Assembly: GCF_007990545.2 (NCBI RefSeq)
Contig: NZ_AP019829.2
Location: 1,240,001 to 1,304,000, forward strand
DNA: 64,000 nt
Direction of reading: 5' to 3'
Source of the DNA: Leptotrichia wadei
GTDB lineage: Bacteria > Fusobacteriota > Fusobacteriia > Fusobacteriales > Leptotrichiaceae
Each line of letters starts with the position of its first letter. Position 1 is the stretch's first letter. Position numbers and translations under genes: made by a program. Positions 42,126 to 51,514 of this stretch are shown here, piece by piece. The notes below the pieces were generated by a model. That model was not told where the DNA came from. It was given only the letters and a program-made list of their open reading frames with translations, and did no database searches.

Positions 42126-43340
42126 ATGGATTCACAAGAAATAAATAAATTTATAAAGGAAAATGTTGATAAAATTTATGATGAAATGGTAAAAGTTAGA
42201 AGAACTATTCACGAAAACCCTGAACTTGGGGATGAAGAGTTTGAAACAAGTAAATTGATAAAAAGATTTTTGACAGAAAATGGTATTGAATTTTTTGAAA
42301 TTATAAATACTGGAGTGGTTGCGACAATCTATAATGATAAGGAAAATATGAAAAATAAGACAGTTGCAACTCGTGCGGATATTGATGCATTACCAATTTT
42401 GGAAGAAAATGAAGTTGAGTACAAGTCAAAAAATATTGGTAAAATGCATGCTTGCGGACACGATGCACATACAACTATTCAGCTTGGGGTAGCAAAGATT
42501 TTGGCAGAAAATAAGGATAAATGGAATGGAACTGTAAGATTTTTCTTTCAGCCTGCCGAGGAAACTTCTGGAGGATCAGACAGAATGATAAAAGCTGGAG
42601 CATTGGAATTTGAAAAGGAAAAAGATAAAAAAATAGATGCTTTTTTTGCATTACACATGGCTCCAGAAATAGAACTTGGGAAAATTGGGATAAAGTATGG
42701 AAAAGCACATGCTTCATCAGCAAGAATACACCTTACGATAAATGGTACTTCTGCCCACGCTGCATTACCACACAAAGGAGTAGATGCAATTTTAATCGGA
42801 GCGAAAGTTATGGAATACCTACAGTCAATAGTTAGCCGAAGAATTGACCCAAGAGAAGAGTCTGTAATTACAATTGGGGCATTTAATGGGGGTTTTGCTG
42901 ATAATGTTGTCTGTGACAAAGTGGAAATGAAGGGAACAGCTAGAACAATGTCTGAAGAAACACGAACATTTATAATCGAAACATTAGAAAGAGATTTACC
43001 AAAATTTGTAGAAGCATTAGGTGGAACAGTAAATGTTGATATTGTACGTGGTTATGCACCTGTAATTAATAATGACGAAATGACAGAAAGAGTAGAAAAT
43101 AACATTGTTGATTTGTATGGTAAAAGTGCTTTGGAACTAATAAAGCAGCCTAGAATGGATGTTGAAGATGTTAGTTATTTTCTAAATGAAATCCCTGGAT
43201 GTTTTTTCAGACTAGGAACAAGAGTGGAAGAAAAAGGCTTAATTTACGATCTGCACCATCCAAAATTTAATATTGATGAGGAAAGTTTAAAAATCGGAAT
43301 GGGATTACAATTGAAAAATATTTTAGAATATTTGAAATAA
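42126..43340 (+). CDS. M20 family amidohydrolase/peptidase
   Basis: This protein has 404 residues from the ATG at 42126. It shows RRTIHENPELGDEEFETS, the metal ligands in RADIDALPI and HACGHDAHT (near residues 80-110), the catalytic Glu pair in FFQPAEETSGG, the dimerisation domain with HAALPHKGVDAI, and the late His in LHHPKFNIDEES. The layout is that of the hippurate/IAA-amino-acid amidohydrolase group of M20D, which releases amino acids from N-acyl conjugates. It overlaps nothing and is 12 bases before the rRNA methyltransferase gene. Confidence 0.92.
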   Translation: MDSQEINKFIKENVDKIYDEMVKVRRTIHENPELGDEEFETSKLIKRFLTENGIEFFEIINTGVVATIYNDKENMKNKTVATRADIDALPILEENEVEYKSKNIGKMHACGHDAHTTIQLGVAKILAENKDKWNGTVRFFFQPAEETSGGSDRMIKAGALEFEKEKDKKIDAFFALHMAPEIELGKIGIKYGKAHASSARIHLTINGTSAHAALPHKGVDAILIGAKVMEYLQSIVSRRIDPREESVITIGAFNGGFADNVVCDKVEMKGTARTMSEETRTFIIETLERDLPKFVEALGGTVNVDIVRGYAPVINNDEMTERVENNIVDLYGKSALELIKQPRMDVEDVSYFLNEIPGCFFRLGTRVEEKGLIYDLHHPKFNIDEESLKIGMGLQLKNILEYLK

Positions 43341-43352
43341 AAAAGGAATAAG

Positions 43353-44762
43353 ATGAATAAAATAAAAAATAATTATGAAGTTGGGCAAAAGCTGGAAATT
43401 GAAATAGAAAAAATAGTGTTTGGTGGAGAAGGACTTGGAAGAGTTGATGGGTTTACAGTATTTGTACCGATGAGTGTGCCAGGAGATAAATTGGAAGTGG
43501 AGATTATCTCGGTAAAAAAGTCGTATGCAAGAGGGCTTATAACTAGGATAATTGAACCATCAAAGGACAGGATTGAAGATTTGTCCAAAATTAGTTTTGA
43601 GGATTTTGATGGCTGTGATTTTGGAATGCTTAAATATGAGAAACAGCTTGAATATAAGGATAAAATGCTTGAAGAAGTGTTGACAAAGATTGCTGAAATT
43701 GATTTGAGAAAAGTAAAAATTAGTAAAATTATTGGAAGTGATAAAAAAATTAATTATAGAAACAAGACGGCTGAACCATTTTTCAAAAAGAATGGAATTA
43801 TTCAGACGGGATTTTATTCAAGAAAGTCCCACAATGTATTTTCAGCTAAAAAAAGTCTTCTAAAGTCAGAAATTGCCAAAATAATTATTGATAAATTTTT
43901 GGAGAAAGTAAATAGTTTTGCAGGTACAAAAAAGGAATTTAAAGTTTTTAACGAAGTGAATAATACTGGATTTTTGAAGCAGATAATGATTAGAAATAAT
44001 GAAAAAGATGAAGTTATGATAGTTGTTGTCGTAAATAAAAATTCGCAGTATAATCAGCTTTCAAAAGTACTGGAAGATATGTACGATGAAAATGACTACA
44101 TAAAATCAATCTATATTTCTGTAAAAACTGAACAGAATAACGTAATTTTAGGTAAAAATGTCCATTTATTTGGAAGTCAGTATTTGGAAGAGGAAATGGA
44201 AGGATTAAAATTCAAAATTTATCCAAATTCATTTTTTCAAATTAATAAAAAACAGGTACTAAAACTTTACGATGTTGCAATAAAATTTTTGAATGAAGAA
44301 AATAAAAATATTGATAAAATCTACGAAAAAACAGTAATTGACGCATTTTCAGGAACTGGAACCATTGCAATGATGCTTTCAAAAAACATAAAAAAAGTTA
44401 TTGGAATTGAAAGCGTGGAAAGTTCAACACTTGCCGCAAAACTAACTTCTTATGAAAACTCCATTCAAAATGTAGAATTTGTAAATGGAAAAGTTGAGAA
44501 GGAACTCCCAAAAATTTTGAAGAGAGAAAATGTCGGAGCAATAGTTTTTGACCCGCCAAGACGAGGAATCGAAGAATCAGCATTAAAGAGTGTTGTACAG
44601 AATAGAATCGAAAAAATTGTCTATATTTCCTGCAATCCTGCCACTTTTGCACGAGATGTGAAGATTTTGACTGAAAATGGGTATGTATTAAAAAAAGTTA
44701 CTCCTGTGGATATGTTCCCGCAGACTGGGCATATTGAAGTAGTGGGATTATTGGAAAAATAA
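43353..44762 (+). CDS. 23S rRNA (uracil-5-)-methyltransferase, RlmD/RlmCD type
   Basis: This 469-residue protein has an N-terminal TRAM domain (GEGLGRVDGFTVFVPMSVPGD type, residues 12-70). The SAM motif I is VIDAFSGTGTIAMML, DPPRRG carries the Asp, and the catalytic Cys is in VYISCNPATFARD near residue 425. The iron-sulfur Cys set of RlmD is partly absent (only CDFG near residue 90), as in RlmCD. It makes 5-methyluridine in 23S rRNA; which uridine is not predictable. Confidence 0.9.
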   Translation: MNKIKNNYEVGQKLEIEIEKIVFGGEGLGRVDGFTVFVPMSVPGDKLEVEIISVKKSYARGLITRIIEPSKDRIEDLSKISFEDFDGCDFGMLKYEKQLEYKDKMLEEVLTKIAEIDLRKVKISKIIGSDKKINYRNKTAEPFFKKNGIIQTGFYSRKSHNVFSAKKSLLKSEIAKIIIDKFLEKVNSFAGTKKEFKVFNEVNNTGFLKQIMIRNNEKDEVMIVVVVNKNSQYNQLSKVLEDMYDENDYIKSIYISVKTEQNNVILGKNVHLFGSQYLEEEMEGLKFKIYPNSFFQINKKQVLKLYDVAIKFLNEENKNIDKIYEKTVIDAFSGTGTIAMMLSKNIKKVIGIESVESSTLAAKLTSYENSIQNVEFVNGKVEKELPKILKRENVGAIVFDPPRRGIEESALKSVVQNRIEKIVYISCNPATFARDVKILTENGYVLKKVTPVDMFPQTGHIEVVGLLEK

Positions 44763-44852
44763 GGAAAAGTAAATATTGGTCTAATATTTTATAGAAAAAG
44801 TGTGGAAATTGTTAGCAAATGAAATAATAATTAATAGGAGAAAATATAAGAA

Positions 44853-45404
44853 ATGATGGAGTATTTTGAACTGGATAAAAGAAAAAATTTTGATGAAAGA
44901 AAATATTTATCAACAGAATTACTTGATAAATTAGGGTTAAATAAATATAGAAATTTGATAGAAGAAAATGATGCTATTTATTGTTCTGGAAAATATGGTT
45001 ATAAATTAAAAAATGAAACTTATGAAAAAATTAAAGAAATTTTATATGAAATGTATAAAGATGCTTACGATTTGGAAGATGAAGAAGAAAAAGAAATGTT
45101 TAATGAAGAAATAGAAGCCTTTTTTTGCGATAAAAAATTATTAAGTGTATGGCGATTATTCTTTGAAGATAGAGTTTTAGAGGAATGTGTGGAAAATTGG
45201 AAACACTCTCCTCATATTGGATTAGATAACGAGGAAAAATTAAGAGATGATTTGATTCCGCTTGATTTAATTGAAAATAAAGAAGATGAAATTTTTCTTT
45301 TACACAAAGTGAATGGAGGAATTTATTTTTATTACGCATTTACATTTGTTATAAAAATAGCGGATAATTTTGATGAATTTATAGATAATTTATATGAAAT
45401 TTAA
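44853..45404 (+). CDS. Acidic protein of unknown function
   Basis: This 183-residue protein is very rich in Glu, Asp and Tyr, with two ATG codons in a row at the start. The middle (DAYDLEDEEEKEMFNEEIE) is a charged helix, and the end (FTFVIKIADNFDEFIDNLYEI) resembles the C-terminus of SMI1/KNR4-type immunity proteins, but this is weak. It has no signal peptide. It stands between housekeeping genes on the plus strand. Confidence 0.65.
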   Translation: MMEYFELDKRKNFDERKYLSTELLDKLGLNKYRNLIEENDAIYCSGKYGYKLKNETYEKIKEILYEMYKDAYDLEDEEEKEMFNEEIEAFFCDKKLLSVWRLFFEDRVLEECVENWKHSPHIGLDNEEKLRDDLIPLDLIENKEDEIFLLHKVNGGIYFYYAFTFVIKIADNFDEFIDNLYEI

Positions 45405-45458
45405 AAATTAAAAAATTATTGTAAAATAATAAAAATATATTAAAAGAAGTTGATATTT

Positions 45459-46052
45459 ATGAAAATATACACAAAATATGGTGATGAAGGTTTTACAAGA
45501 CTTTATGGTGGACAAAGAGTCAGCAAGACTCATGTTAGAGTAGAAGCGTATGGAACGATGGATGAAGTTTGTTCATTACTTGGAGTAATTATTGCCGAAA
45601 TTCGTGAAGATGAAAAGCTGAATGATGTACTTGGAAAGATACGTGAAGAATGTGAAAATATACAGCAGCAACTTTTTGACTGTGGAAGTGACCTTGCGAC
45701 TCCTGATGGATTACGAGAGTACAAGCAAACAATTGATGATGTGAAATGGCTTGAGGAAAGAATGGATGAATATATTCCACAATTGCCTAAATTAGAATGT
45801 TTTGTAATTCCTGGAGGAAGCAGAATGTCAAGCATGTTTCATCTTATGCGGACAAGCACTCGTAGCTTGGAACGAAAAATGATAGCTGTAATTGAAGCAG
45901 GCGAAAATGTAAATAAAATCGGACTTCAATATATAAATAGGCTTTCAGATTATTTTTTTGTGATAGCTTGTCTTGTGAATTTAAAATTGGGAATTAATGA
46001 AACTATTTATAAAAAAAGCAAAAAAATTTTTAAAGTAAAAAATGAAAAATAA
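45459..46052 (+). CDS. Cob(I)alamin adenosyltransferase, PduO type
   Basis: This protein has 197 residues from the ATG at 45459 (MKIYTKYGDEGFTRLYGG), the classic ATP-site start of PduO/MMAB enzymes. Further markers are EAYGTMDEVCSLLG and RTSTRSLERKM near residues 125-140. It makes adenosylcobalamin from cob(I)alamin and ATP. No B12-dependent enzyme lies nearby. It is 24 bases upstream of proC. The three codons before this ATG lack a ribosome site. Confidence 0.92.
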   Translation: MKIYTKYGDEGFTRLYGGQRVSKTHVRVEAYGTMDEVCSLLGVIIAEIREDEKLNDVLGKIREECENIQQQLFDCGSDLATPDGLREYKQTIDDVKWLEERMDEYIPQLPKLECFVIPGGSRMSSMFHLMRTSTRSLERKMIAVIEAGENVNKIGLQYINRLSDYFFVIACLVNLKLGINETIYKKSKKIFKVKNEK

Positions 46053-46076
46053 GCAAAAAAAAGGAGATGATTTAAA

Positions 46077-46880
46077 ATGGAATTAGGAATTATTGGAGCT
46101 GGAAACATGGGAAGTTCGATATTAAAAGGTGTTATAACTTCTAACTTTCTTGTAAGTGATGATATAACTGTTTTTGATTTAAATCAAGAAAAAGTTGAAA
46201 ACTTAGTAAAGAAATACGGTATTAAAGCAGCTGAAAGTGAAAATGAGCTTGTAGAAAAAAGCAACATTCTTATTCTTTCGGTAAAACCAAATATTGTACC
46301 AATAGTTTTGAAAAAAATTAAAGATAAATTGGATAAAAATACAATAATTTTATCAATTGCAGCTGGAGTTAGCATTGACTTTATTGAAAAAAATATTGGA
46401 AATGATAAAAAAGTAGTAAGGACAATGCCAAATACACCTGCTCAAGTTATGCAGGGAATGACAGCAGTTTCCTTTAATTCAAATATTGAAGAAAATGAAA
46501 AAAATGTTATCTTTAAATTGTTAAATAGTTTTGGGAAAAGTGTAGAAATTGAAGAAAAACTTATGCATGTTTATACTGGAATTAGCGGTTCTCTTCCAGC
46601 ATACGTCTATGTGTTTATAGAAGCCCTTGCTGATGGCGGAGTTTTAGAAGGAATGCCTAGAAATAAGGCTTATGAAATAATTGCTCAAGCTGTTTTAGGT
46701 TCTGCCAAAATGATGCTTGAAACAAAAAAACATCCAGGCATTTTGAAGGACGAAGTGACTTCTCCTGGAGGAACTACAATTGCTGCTTTAAAAGTACTAG
46801 AAGATGGTAAATTTAGGGGAACTGTAATGGAAGCAGTTAAAGCCTGCACAGAAAAATCAAAAGACATGGCACAAAAGTAA
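46077..46880 (+). CDS. proC: Pyrroline-5-carboxylate reductase
   Basis: This 267-residue protein has the Rossmann entry GIIGAGNMGSSILKG, SVKPNIVPIVLKKI, and the conserved VRTMPNTPAQVMQGMTA segment. The C-terminal signature is ILKDEVTSPGGTTIAALKVLE. It performs the last step of proline synthesis with NAD(P)H. The AAGGAGATGATTT ribosome site is strong. No other proline gene is close by. Confidence 0.95.
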   Translation: MELGIIGAGNMGSSILKGVITSNFLVSDDITVFDLNQEKVENLVKKYGIKAAESENELVEKSNILILSVKPNIVPIVLKKIKDKLDKNTIILSIAAGVSIDFIEKNIGNDKKVVRTMPNTPAQVMQGMTAVSFNSNIEENEKNVIFKLLNSFGKSVEIEEKLMHVYTGISGSLPAYVYVFIEALADGGVLEGMPRNKAYEIIAQAVLGSAKMMLETKKHPGILKDEVTSPGGTTIAALKVLEDGKFRGTVMEAVKACTEKSKDMAQK

Positions 46881-46995
46881 ATCTTTAATATTGACAATAC
46901 CAAATAAATGAGGTAGACTAGTATTAATAATAATTTATATTTAATTTCAAATAAATAAAACATATATAAAAAAATTATAATGATTAGGAGGACTT

Positions 46996-47940
46996 ATGAA
47001 ATACTATGTAGGAATTGATTTAGGAGGAACTAATACAAAAATTGGACTTGTAGATGAAAAAGGTAATATTATTTTTAAAACTATTGTAAAAACCGATTCA
47101 ATGGAAGGATTTTCAGAAACAATTCAAAGATTGTCAAAAATTTTGCTTACTCAAGTTGAAGGAAGCAACATCAGCTTTGATGATGTTTTATCAGTTGGTG
47201 TAGGAGTTCCAGGTCCTGTACTAAATTCTAGAATTGTTAAATTCTGGGCAAATTTCCCTTGGAAAAACGGAGTTGACCTTGCACTAGAATTTGAAAAAAA
47301 TCTTGGAAAACCAGTAAAAGTTGATAATGATGTCAATGTTATCACACTTGGAGAAATGTGGAAAGGTGCAGCTCAAGGATATAAAAACGTATTAGGACTT
47401 GCTATTGGAACTGGAATTGGTGGTGGAATTATTGTAGATGGAAAACTTGTCAGTGGAGAAAATGGAGCCGGTGGAGAAGTTGGACATATAAAAATTGAAC
47501 CAAATGGAAAATTATGCGGATGCGGACAAAAGGGATGCTGGGAAGCCTATGCTTCTGCTACTGGAATAATTCGTGAAGCAAATAGCCGTCTTGCAGTAAA
47601 CAAGCAAAATTTGCTTTATGAAATGACAAAAGGCAGAGAATTGGAAGCAAAAGATGTATTTGATGCTGCTAAAGAAAATGATAAATTTTCACTTGAACTT
47701 GTGGATTACGAAGCTGAAAAATTAGCTTTTGGTATCGGAAATTTGCTTAGTACATTAGATCCTGAAATTGTTGTAATTGGTGGAGGAGTTGCACTTTCTG
47801 GGGATATTTTGTTTGACCGTGTAAAGGAAAAATTAAAAGATGTCGCATTCCCGTCAACTCTTGAAAATTTAAAACTTGCTACAGCCACTCTTGGAAATGA
47901 TGCTGGAATTTTAGGAGCAGCTTATCTTGGAATGATGTAA
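46996..47940 (+). CDS. ROK-family glucokinase
   Basis: This 314-residue protein has the ATP phosphate site GIDLGGTNTKIGLVD, a sugar-binding VDNDVNVITLGEMW with the catalytic Asp, EVGHIKIEPNG, and the zinc motif CGCGQKGCWEAYAS. The repeat of glycine-rich motifs GIGGGIIVDGK and VIGGGVALSG is normal. Glucokinases of this form phosphorylate glucose with ATP. It has its own AGGAGG ribosome site and is followed by a non-coding region with a repeat. Confidence 0.92.
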   Translation: MKYYVGIDLGGTNTKIGLVDEKGNIIFKTIVKTDSMEGFSETIQRLSKILLTQVEGSNISFDDVLSVGVGVPGPVLNSRIVKFWANFPWKNGVDLALEFEKNLGKPVKVDNDVNVITLGEMWKGAAQGYKNVLGLAIGTGIGGGIIVDGKLVSGENGAGGEVGHIKIEPNGKLCGCGQKGCWEAYASATGIIREANSRLAVNKQNLLYEMTKGRELEAKDVFDAAKENDKFSLELVDYEAEKLAFGIGNLLSTLDPEIVVIGGGVALSGDILFDRVKEKLKDVAFPSTLENLKLATATLGNDAGILGAAYLGMM

Positions 47941-48098
47941 CAAATATATTTTGAATTATATATTAACTTTTTAAAAAACTAATCCTCATTAAAATAGTTG
48001 TTTTATTATAAATATTTTAAAGCAAAATCTCTTGCTATTAAATAAATTCTAGTTTCCGATTTTTAACGAGGTTTAGTTTTACTATTATTTTAATATTT
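47941..48098 (+). other. Non-coding region with an inverted repeat
   Basis: AAACTAATCCTCATT (from about 47978) and AACGAGGTTTAGTTT (to about 48079) form an imperfect inverted repeat of about 15 pairs around 70 AT-rich bases. There is no open frame. It may be a weak terminator for the glucokinase gene or a small-element end. Confidence 0.4.
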
Positions 48099-48213
48099 AA
48101 TACTAAATCCTATTTAAATATCGAATTTATTATAGATCTTTTAGTAGATTAAACCTGATATTTATTTTCAAATAATTAAAATAGATTTCTGTTTTTTAAA
48201 TGGGTAATACTAT
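48099..48213 (+). repeat. Interspersed repeat, copy 2 (copy 1 at 32687-32800)
   Basis: About 115 bases matching the region after the RpiB-like gene, with substitutions and small indels. It lies about 160 bases after the glucokinase stop. Confidence 0.75.
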
Positions 48214-48246
48214 AAAGTAATAAACTTATTAATTAATATTAATATA

Positions 48247-48297
48247 CAAAAAAAAGACTATTTTTAAATTAATAAATAATAGTCTCTATTTTTTTAC
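48247..48297. terminator. Bidirectional terminator between glucokinase and PepSY genes
   Basis: A GACTATT/AATAGTC stem (48256-48262 with 48278-48284) has A-run and T-run flanks on both sides: ATTTTTTT on the plus strand and TTTTTTTTG on the minus. It fits the two convergent units. Confidence 0.78.
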
Positions 48298-48354
48298 TTT
48301 AAATTTTTTCATTTTTCATCACTTTTATTTAACTCTTTCTTTATTTAAACACAA

Positions 48355-48711
48355 TTATCTTTTTTCAAATTTTATAATTGAACCATTTTTTGCATCAACA
48401 ATAAATTCATATCTAGATTTATTTGCAATAAACTCTATTTCATAAATAGATTTTCCATTTTTATTATCTAATTTAATCTTTTTAAAATTAGCAGCCGCCT
48501 CTGCAACTCCAGCATGTGCCAATGCAATTTCCTTTGCTTTATTTGGTGTTATTTGTGTGTCAGAAGTTTTTATATTAATTTTCGGCACTAACTCCATTTT
48601 ATTTCTTTGCCCAATAATACTTCCCTTTGTCAAGAAACTGATAGAAAGAAGAAATATTACTAAAGTAATTGTATAGTTAAAACTTTCCTTTTTTATTATT
48701 CTATTTATCAT
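48355..48711 (-). CDS. PepSY-domain protein, membrane-anchored
   Basis: This 118-residue protein has one N-terminal hydrophobic helix (YTITLVIFLLSISFL, residues 13-27), then a single PepSY domain: ITPNKAKEIALAHAG, IYEIEFIANKSRYEFIVDAKNGSII. PepSY domains are small inhibitory or binding modules found outside the membrane. It lies 23 bases after another PepSY gene; a sensor kinase/regulator pair lies further upstream on the same strand. I see no catalytic part. Confidence 0.85.
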   Translation of the reverse strand: MINRIIKKESFNYTITLVIFLLSISFLTKGSIIGQRNKMELVPKINIKTSDTQITPNKAKEIALAHAGVAEAAANFKKIKLDNKNGKSIYEIEFIANKSRYEFIVDAKNGSIIKFEKR

Positions 48712-48734
48712 ATACTTTCTCCATAAACACTTTT

Positions 48735-49022
48735 TTATTTATTACTACTTTTTTCTTCACTCCAATTAATTACTTTTCCAGTATAAACATCTATTTCAAA
48801 ATTATAAGCAACATTCCGATAATTAATTTTACCCTTATAAAACCTATTATCTTCCACATCAAATTCAAGAACATTTGCAAATGTCGCTCCGGGAACTTTG
48901 GCTAGAGCAATCTGTTTTGCCTTGATTACATTCAATTTTTTTCTTTCCTTTCCGCCTGAAAAAACTAGTAAACTGGCTAATAACATTCCTAATAACGTCA
49001 TTTTTAAAAATCTGATTTTCAC
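48735..49022 (-). CDS. Small secreted PepSY-domain protein
   Basis: This 95-residue protein has an N-terminal signal peptide (LKMTLLGMLLASLLVFSGG; no lipobox Cys), then one short PepSY unit with VIKAKQIALAKVPGATF and YNFEIDVYTGKVINW. It is probably periplasmic. It is in tandem with the PepSY gene at 48355-48711 and on the same strand as the two-component pair upstream, separated from it by about 340 bases. Confidence 0.82.
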   Translation of the reverse strand: MKIRFLKMTLLGMLLASLLVFSGGKERKKLNVIKAKQIALAKVPGATFANVLEFDVEDNRFYKGKINYRNVAYNFEIDVYTGKVINWSEEKSSNK

Positions 49023-49365
49023 AAGCCGACCTCCCTTCCATTTTAAAATATCTATCTATTTATAATACCTTTTTCTTCATAATATACAATTACTAAATTT
49101 CTCCTTTCTTCATAACACTAATATAATTTTTTCATTTTCACGTAAACTATTTAAATTAAATTGCTTTACTCGAGTAAATAAATCTGATACTTTAAGTTGA
49201 GCTATGTATCGTTCCTTCTGACAATTTAATAATACCACATAAACATTAAAGAAAAATGAGAATTTTTCATTTTTTGAAAATTTTTTTAATCTTGTATATT
49301 AATTCCAATTAATCGGTATTTCAGAGTGATAAATTTTTTTAATTTTTTACTTAACATTTTTTCTT
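49023..49365 (-). other. Non-coding region upstream of the PepSY genes
   Basis: I see no gene here. It is AT-rich, with a few short homopolymers and no clear hairpin with a U-run. It probably holds the PepSY promoter and the end of the kinase transcript. Confidence 0.4.
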
Positions 49366-50721
49366 TTACAAGATTACTATAAAAGTTGTTCCTGCTCCCA
49401 ATTTACTTTCCACAAAAATTTCTCCATTATGAAGCTCTATAATTTTTTTTACCATAGAAAGTCCAAGTCCTGAGCTATCACCACTTTTAGACGGATCCAC
49501 TTGATAAAATCGTAGCCATATTTTATCTAGTTCATCTTTCGGAATTCCTATTCCATCATCAGAAATTTTACTGATAATTTTATTTTCCTCTAAAAATAAT
49601 TCAATAATAATTGTTCCATTTGGCTTTCCATAGGAAATTGCATTTGATATTAGATTTGTAAAAACTCGCATAATCATCATTTCATCAATTTTTGCATAAA
49701 TCTCTGGGACAATTTTTGTGATAAATTTTATATTTTTAGCTTCTGCAGCACAAATTTGAGTTTCGACAGTCATTTCCAGCAATTCACTTAAATTGATGTT
49801 TTCCAAATTCAATTTTTGTTTTCCACGTTCCATACGTGCCAAAGTTAATAACTGCGACACCAGTTTTGACATTTTTTGTCCTTCCTTTTCGATAATTTTA
49901 AAGGAATTTTTTGCTTCTTCAACTGATTTTATATGGTTTTTTCCATATTCTGACTGTGTCAGTATGACTGTAATAGGAGTTCTTAATTCATGGGAAACAT
50001 CTGAAGTAAACTGCACTTCATTTTCAAAGGACGTTTGAAGCCTGTCAAACATCACATCAAAAGTATTTGCAAGAGTGTGAAGTTCATCATCGCCTTTTCC
50101 AAGGTCAATACGTTGTGATAAATCATTTCCTTCGTTAATTTCTTCTGCAATTTTCCTAATTTTCTTAATTGGTGTAAAAGCATTTTTTGTAATAATATAT
50201 CCTCCAATTGCTGAAAGTATGAGAAAAAACGGCAAAATTATAAAGGAAATATGAATGACCGTTTCAATAGCATTAGATTGTCCAATATTAGGCATTACTC
50301 CTCGAATCCATACTTTTCCATAGCTCCCAAGATTAATCATTTTATTATAAACATACCACTTTTGATTATGACTTCTTACAATTATAATTTTATCATCCTT
50401 CGATTTTTTATTATCCATCTCAAATCCATTTGGAGAATTTCCATACAGAAATTTGAAATCCTTGTCATAAATGGAAATTTCCACATTTTGAATCATCGTA
50501 TCAAAATTGCTGTCAATTATAATTTCTCCATTTTTTATAGTTAAATAGTCAAGCCTGTGAATTACAACATCTTTTAAATAAGTTCGCACACTTGAATGAA
50601 TAATATTTTCACTTATATAAAATACAATATATAATGAAGAAAGTACAAGCAAAATCATAATTCCCATATACCATAGACCTATTTTTAATTGTATCCAGTT
50701 ACTATTAACAAATCTTTTCAT
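49366..50721 (-). CDS. Sensor histidine kinase
   Basis: This protein has 451 residues from the ATG at 50721, after an AGGGAAAG box; the earlier frame start is a TTG without one. It has two membrane helices (near 15-40 and 155-180) bracketing a periplasmic sensor of about 115 residues, a HAMP linker, and the H-box FTSDVSHELRTPITVI with the phospho-accepting His. The N box (NLISNAISYG), G1 (DDGIGIP) and G2 (GLGLSMVKKI) motifs follow. It is 95 bases after the response regulator and pairs with it. The signal is unknown; the nearby PepSY proteins could be targets (inference). Confidence 0.93.
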   Translation of the reverse strand: MKRFVNSNWIQLKIGLWYMGIMILLVLSSLYIVFYISENIIHSSVRTYLKDVVIHRLDYLTIKNGEIIIDSNFDTMIQNVEISIYDKDFKFLYGNSPNGFEMDNKKSKDDKIIIVRSHNQKWYVYNKMINLGSYGKVWIRGVMPNIGQSNAIETVIHISFIILPFFLILSAIGGYIITKNAFTPIKKIRKIAEEINEGNDLSQRIDLGKGDDELHTLANTFDVMFDRLQTSFENEVQFTSDVSHELRTPITVILTQSEYGKNHIKSVEEAKNSFKIIEKEGQKMSKLVSQLLTLARMERGKQKLNLENINLSELLEMTVETQICAAEAKNIKFITKIVPEIYAKIDEMMIMRVFTNLISNAISYGKPNGTIIIELFLEENKIISKISDDGIGIPKDELDKIWLRFYQVDPSKSGDSSGLGLSMVKKIIELHNGEIFVESKLGAGTTFIVIL

Positions 50722-50816
50722 GTTTTTACTTTCCCTATTTCGATTTCTTTTTCGGCTTTTATTTTTCAAAAACTACTTCTAAATAATTATTTTAATAAAT
50801 TAATTTAGCTTTAAAT

Positions 50817-51500
50817 TTATTCAACTTTCAGAACATAACCAATTCCACGGACTGTGTGAATTAATTTAGGATCAAAATCCTTATCAATCTTTCTTCTTAA
50901 ATATCTAATATAAACATCAATAACATTTGTACCACCCTCATAGTCATAATTCCATATATGCTGCTCGATTTGTTCTCTTGAAAGAACACGTTCCTTATTT
51001 CTTATCATGTATTCTAAAATTGTAAATTCTCTTGTTGATAGTTTTATTGGAACATCATCACGAAAAACATCGTGAGAATTACAGTTTACTCTTAAATTTG
51101 CAATTGAAAATACATTACTTGCATTGAAATTTCCATTTGTTGAATTTCTTCGTAAAAGCACTCTTATTCTTGCCATCAGCTCATCAAATGCAAATGGTTT
51201 CACCAAATAGTCATCAGCTCCATAATCAAGTCCTTTTACCCTATCTTCAATTCCATCTAATGCAGTAAGTAATAAAACTGGTGTTTTTATTTCCTTTTTT
51301 CTTATTCTCTTTAAAATCTCAAATCCATCTATTCCTGGTAGCATAATATCCGATACAATAACATCATATTCAGTTGAAAAAATATATTCAAGCGCATCAT
51401 TTCCATTAAAACAAGTGTCAACACCATATTTTTCTAAAATTAACCTTTTAACAATTATATCATTTAAATTTTTTTCATCTTCAATTACTAAGATTCTCAT
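50817..51500 (-). CDS. OmpR/PhoB-family response regulator
   Basis: This 227-residue protein has a receiver domain with the acidic pair EDE (residues 7-9), phospho-accepting Asp in VIVSDIMLPGIDG near residue 51, the Thr/Lys switch (LLLTALD; DYLVKPF), and a winged-helix DNA-binding domain ending IHTVRGIGYVLKVE. It lies upstream of the histidine kinase on the same strand and is its partner. It is 14 bases after the GntR-family gene. Confidence 0.95.
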   Translation of the reverse strand: MRILVIEDEKNLNDIIVKRLILEKYGVDTCFNGNDALEYIFSTEYDVIVSDIMLPGIDGFEILKRIRKKEIKTPVLLLTALDGIEDRVKGLDYGADDYLVKPFAFDELMARIRVLLRRNSTNGNFNASNVFSIANLRVNCNSHDVFRDDVPIKLSTREFTILEYMIRNKERVLSREQIEQHIWNYDYEGGTNVIDVYIRYLRRKIDKDFDPKLIHTVRGIGYVLKVE

Positions 51501-51514
51501 AAATTTTCACCAAC

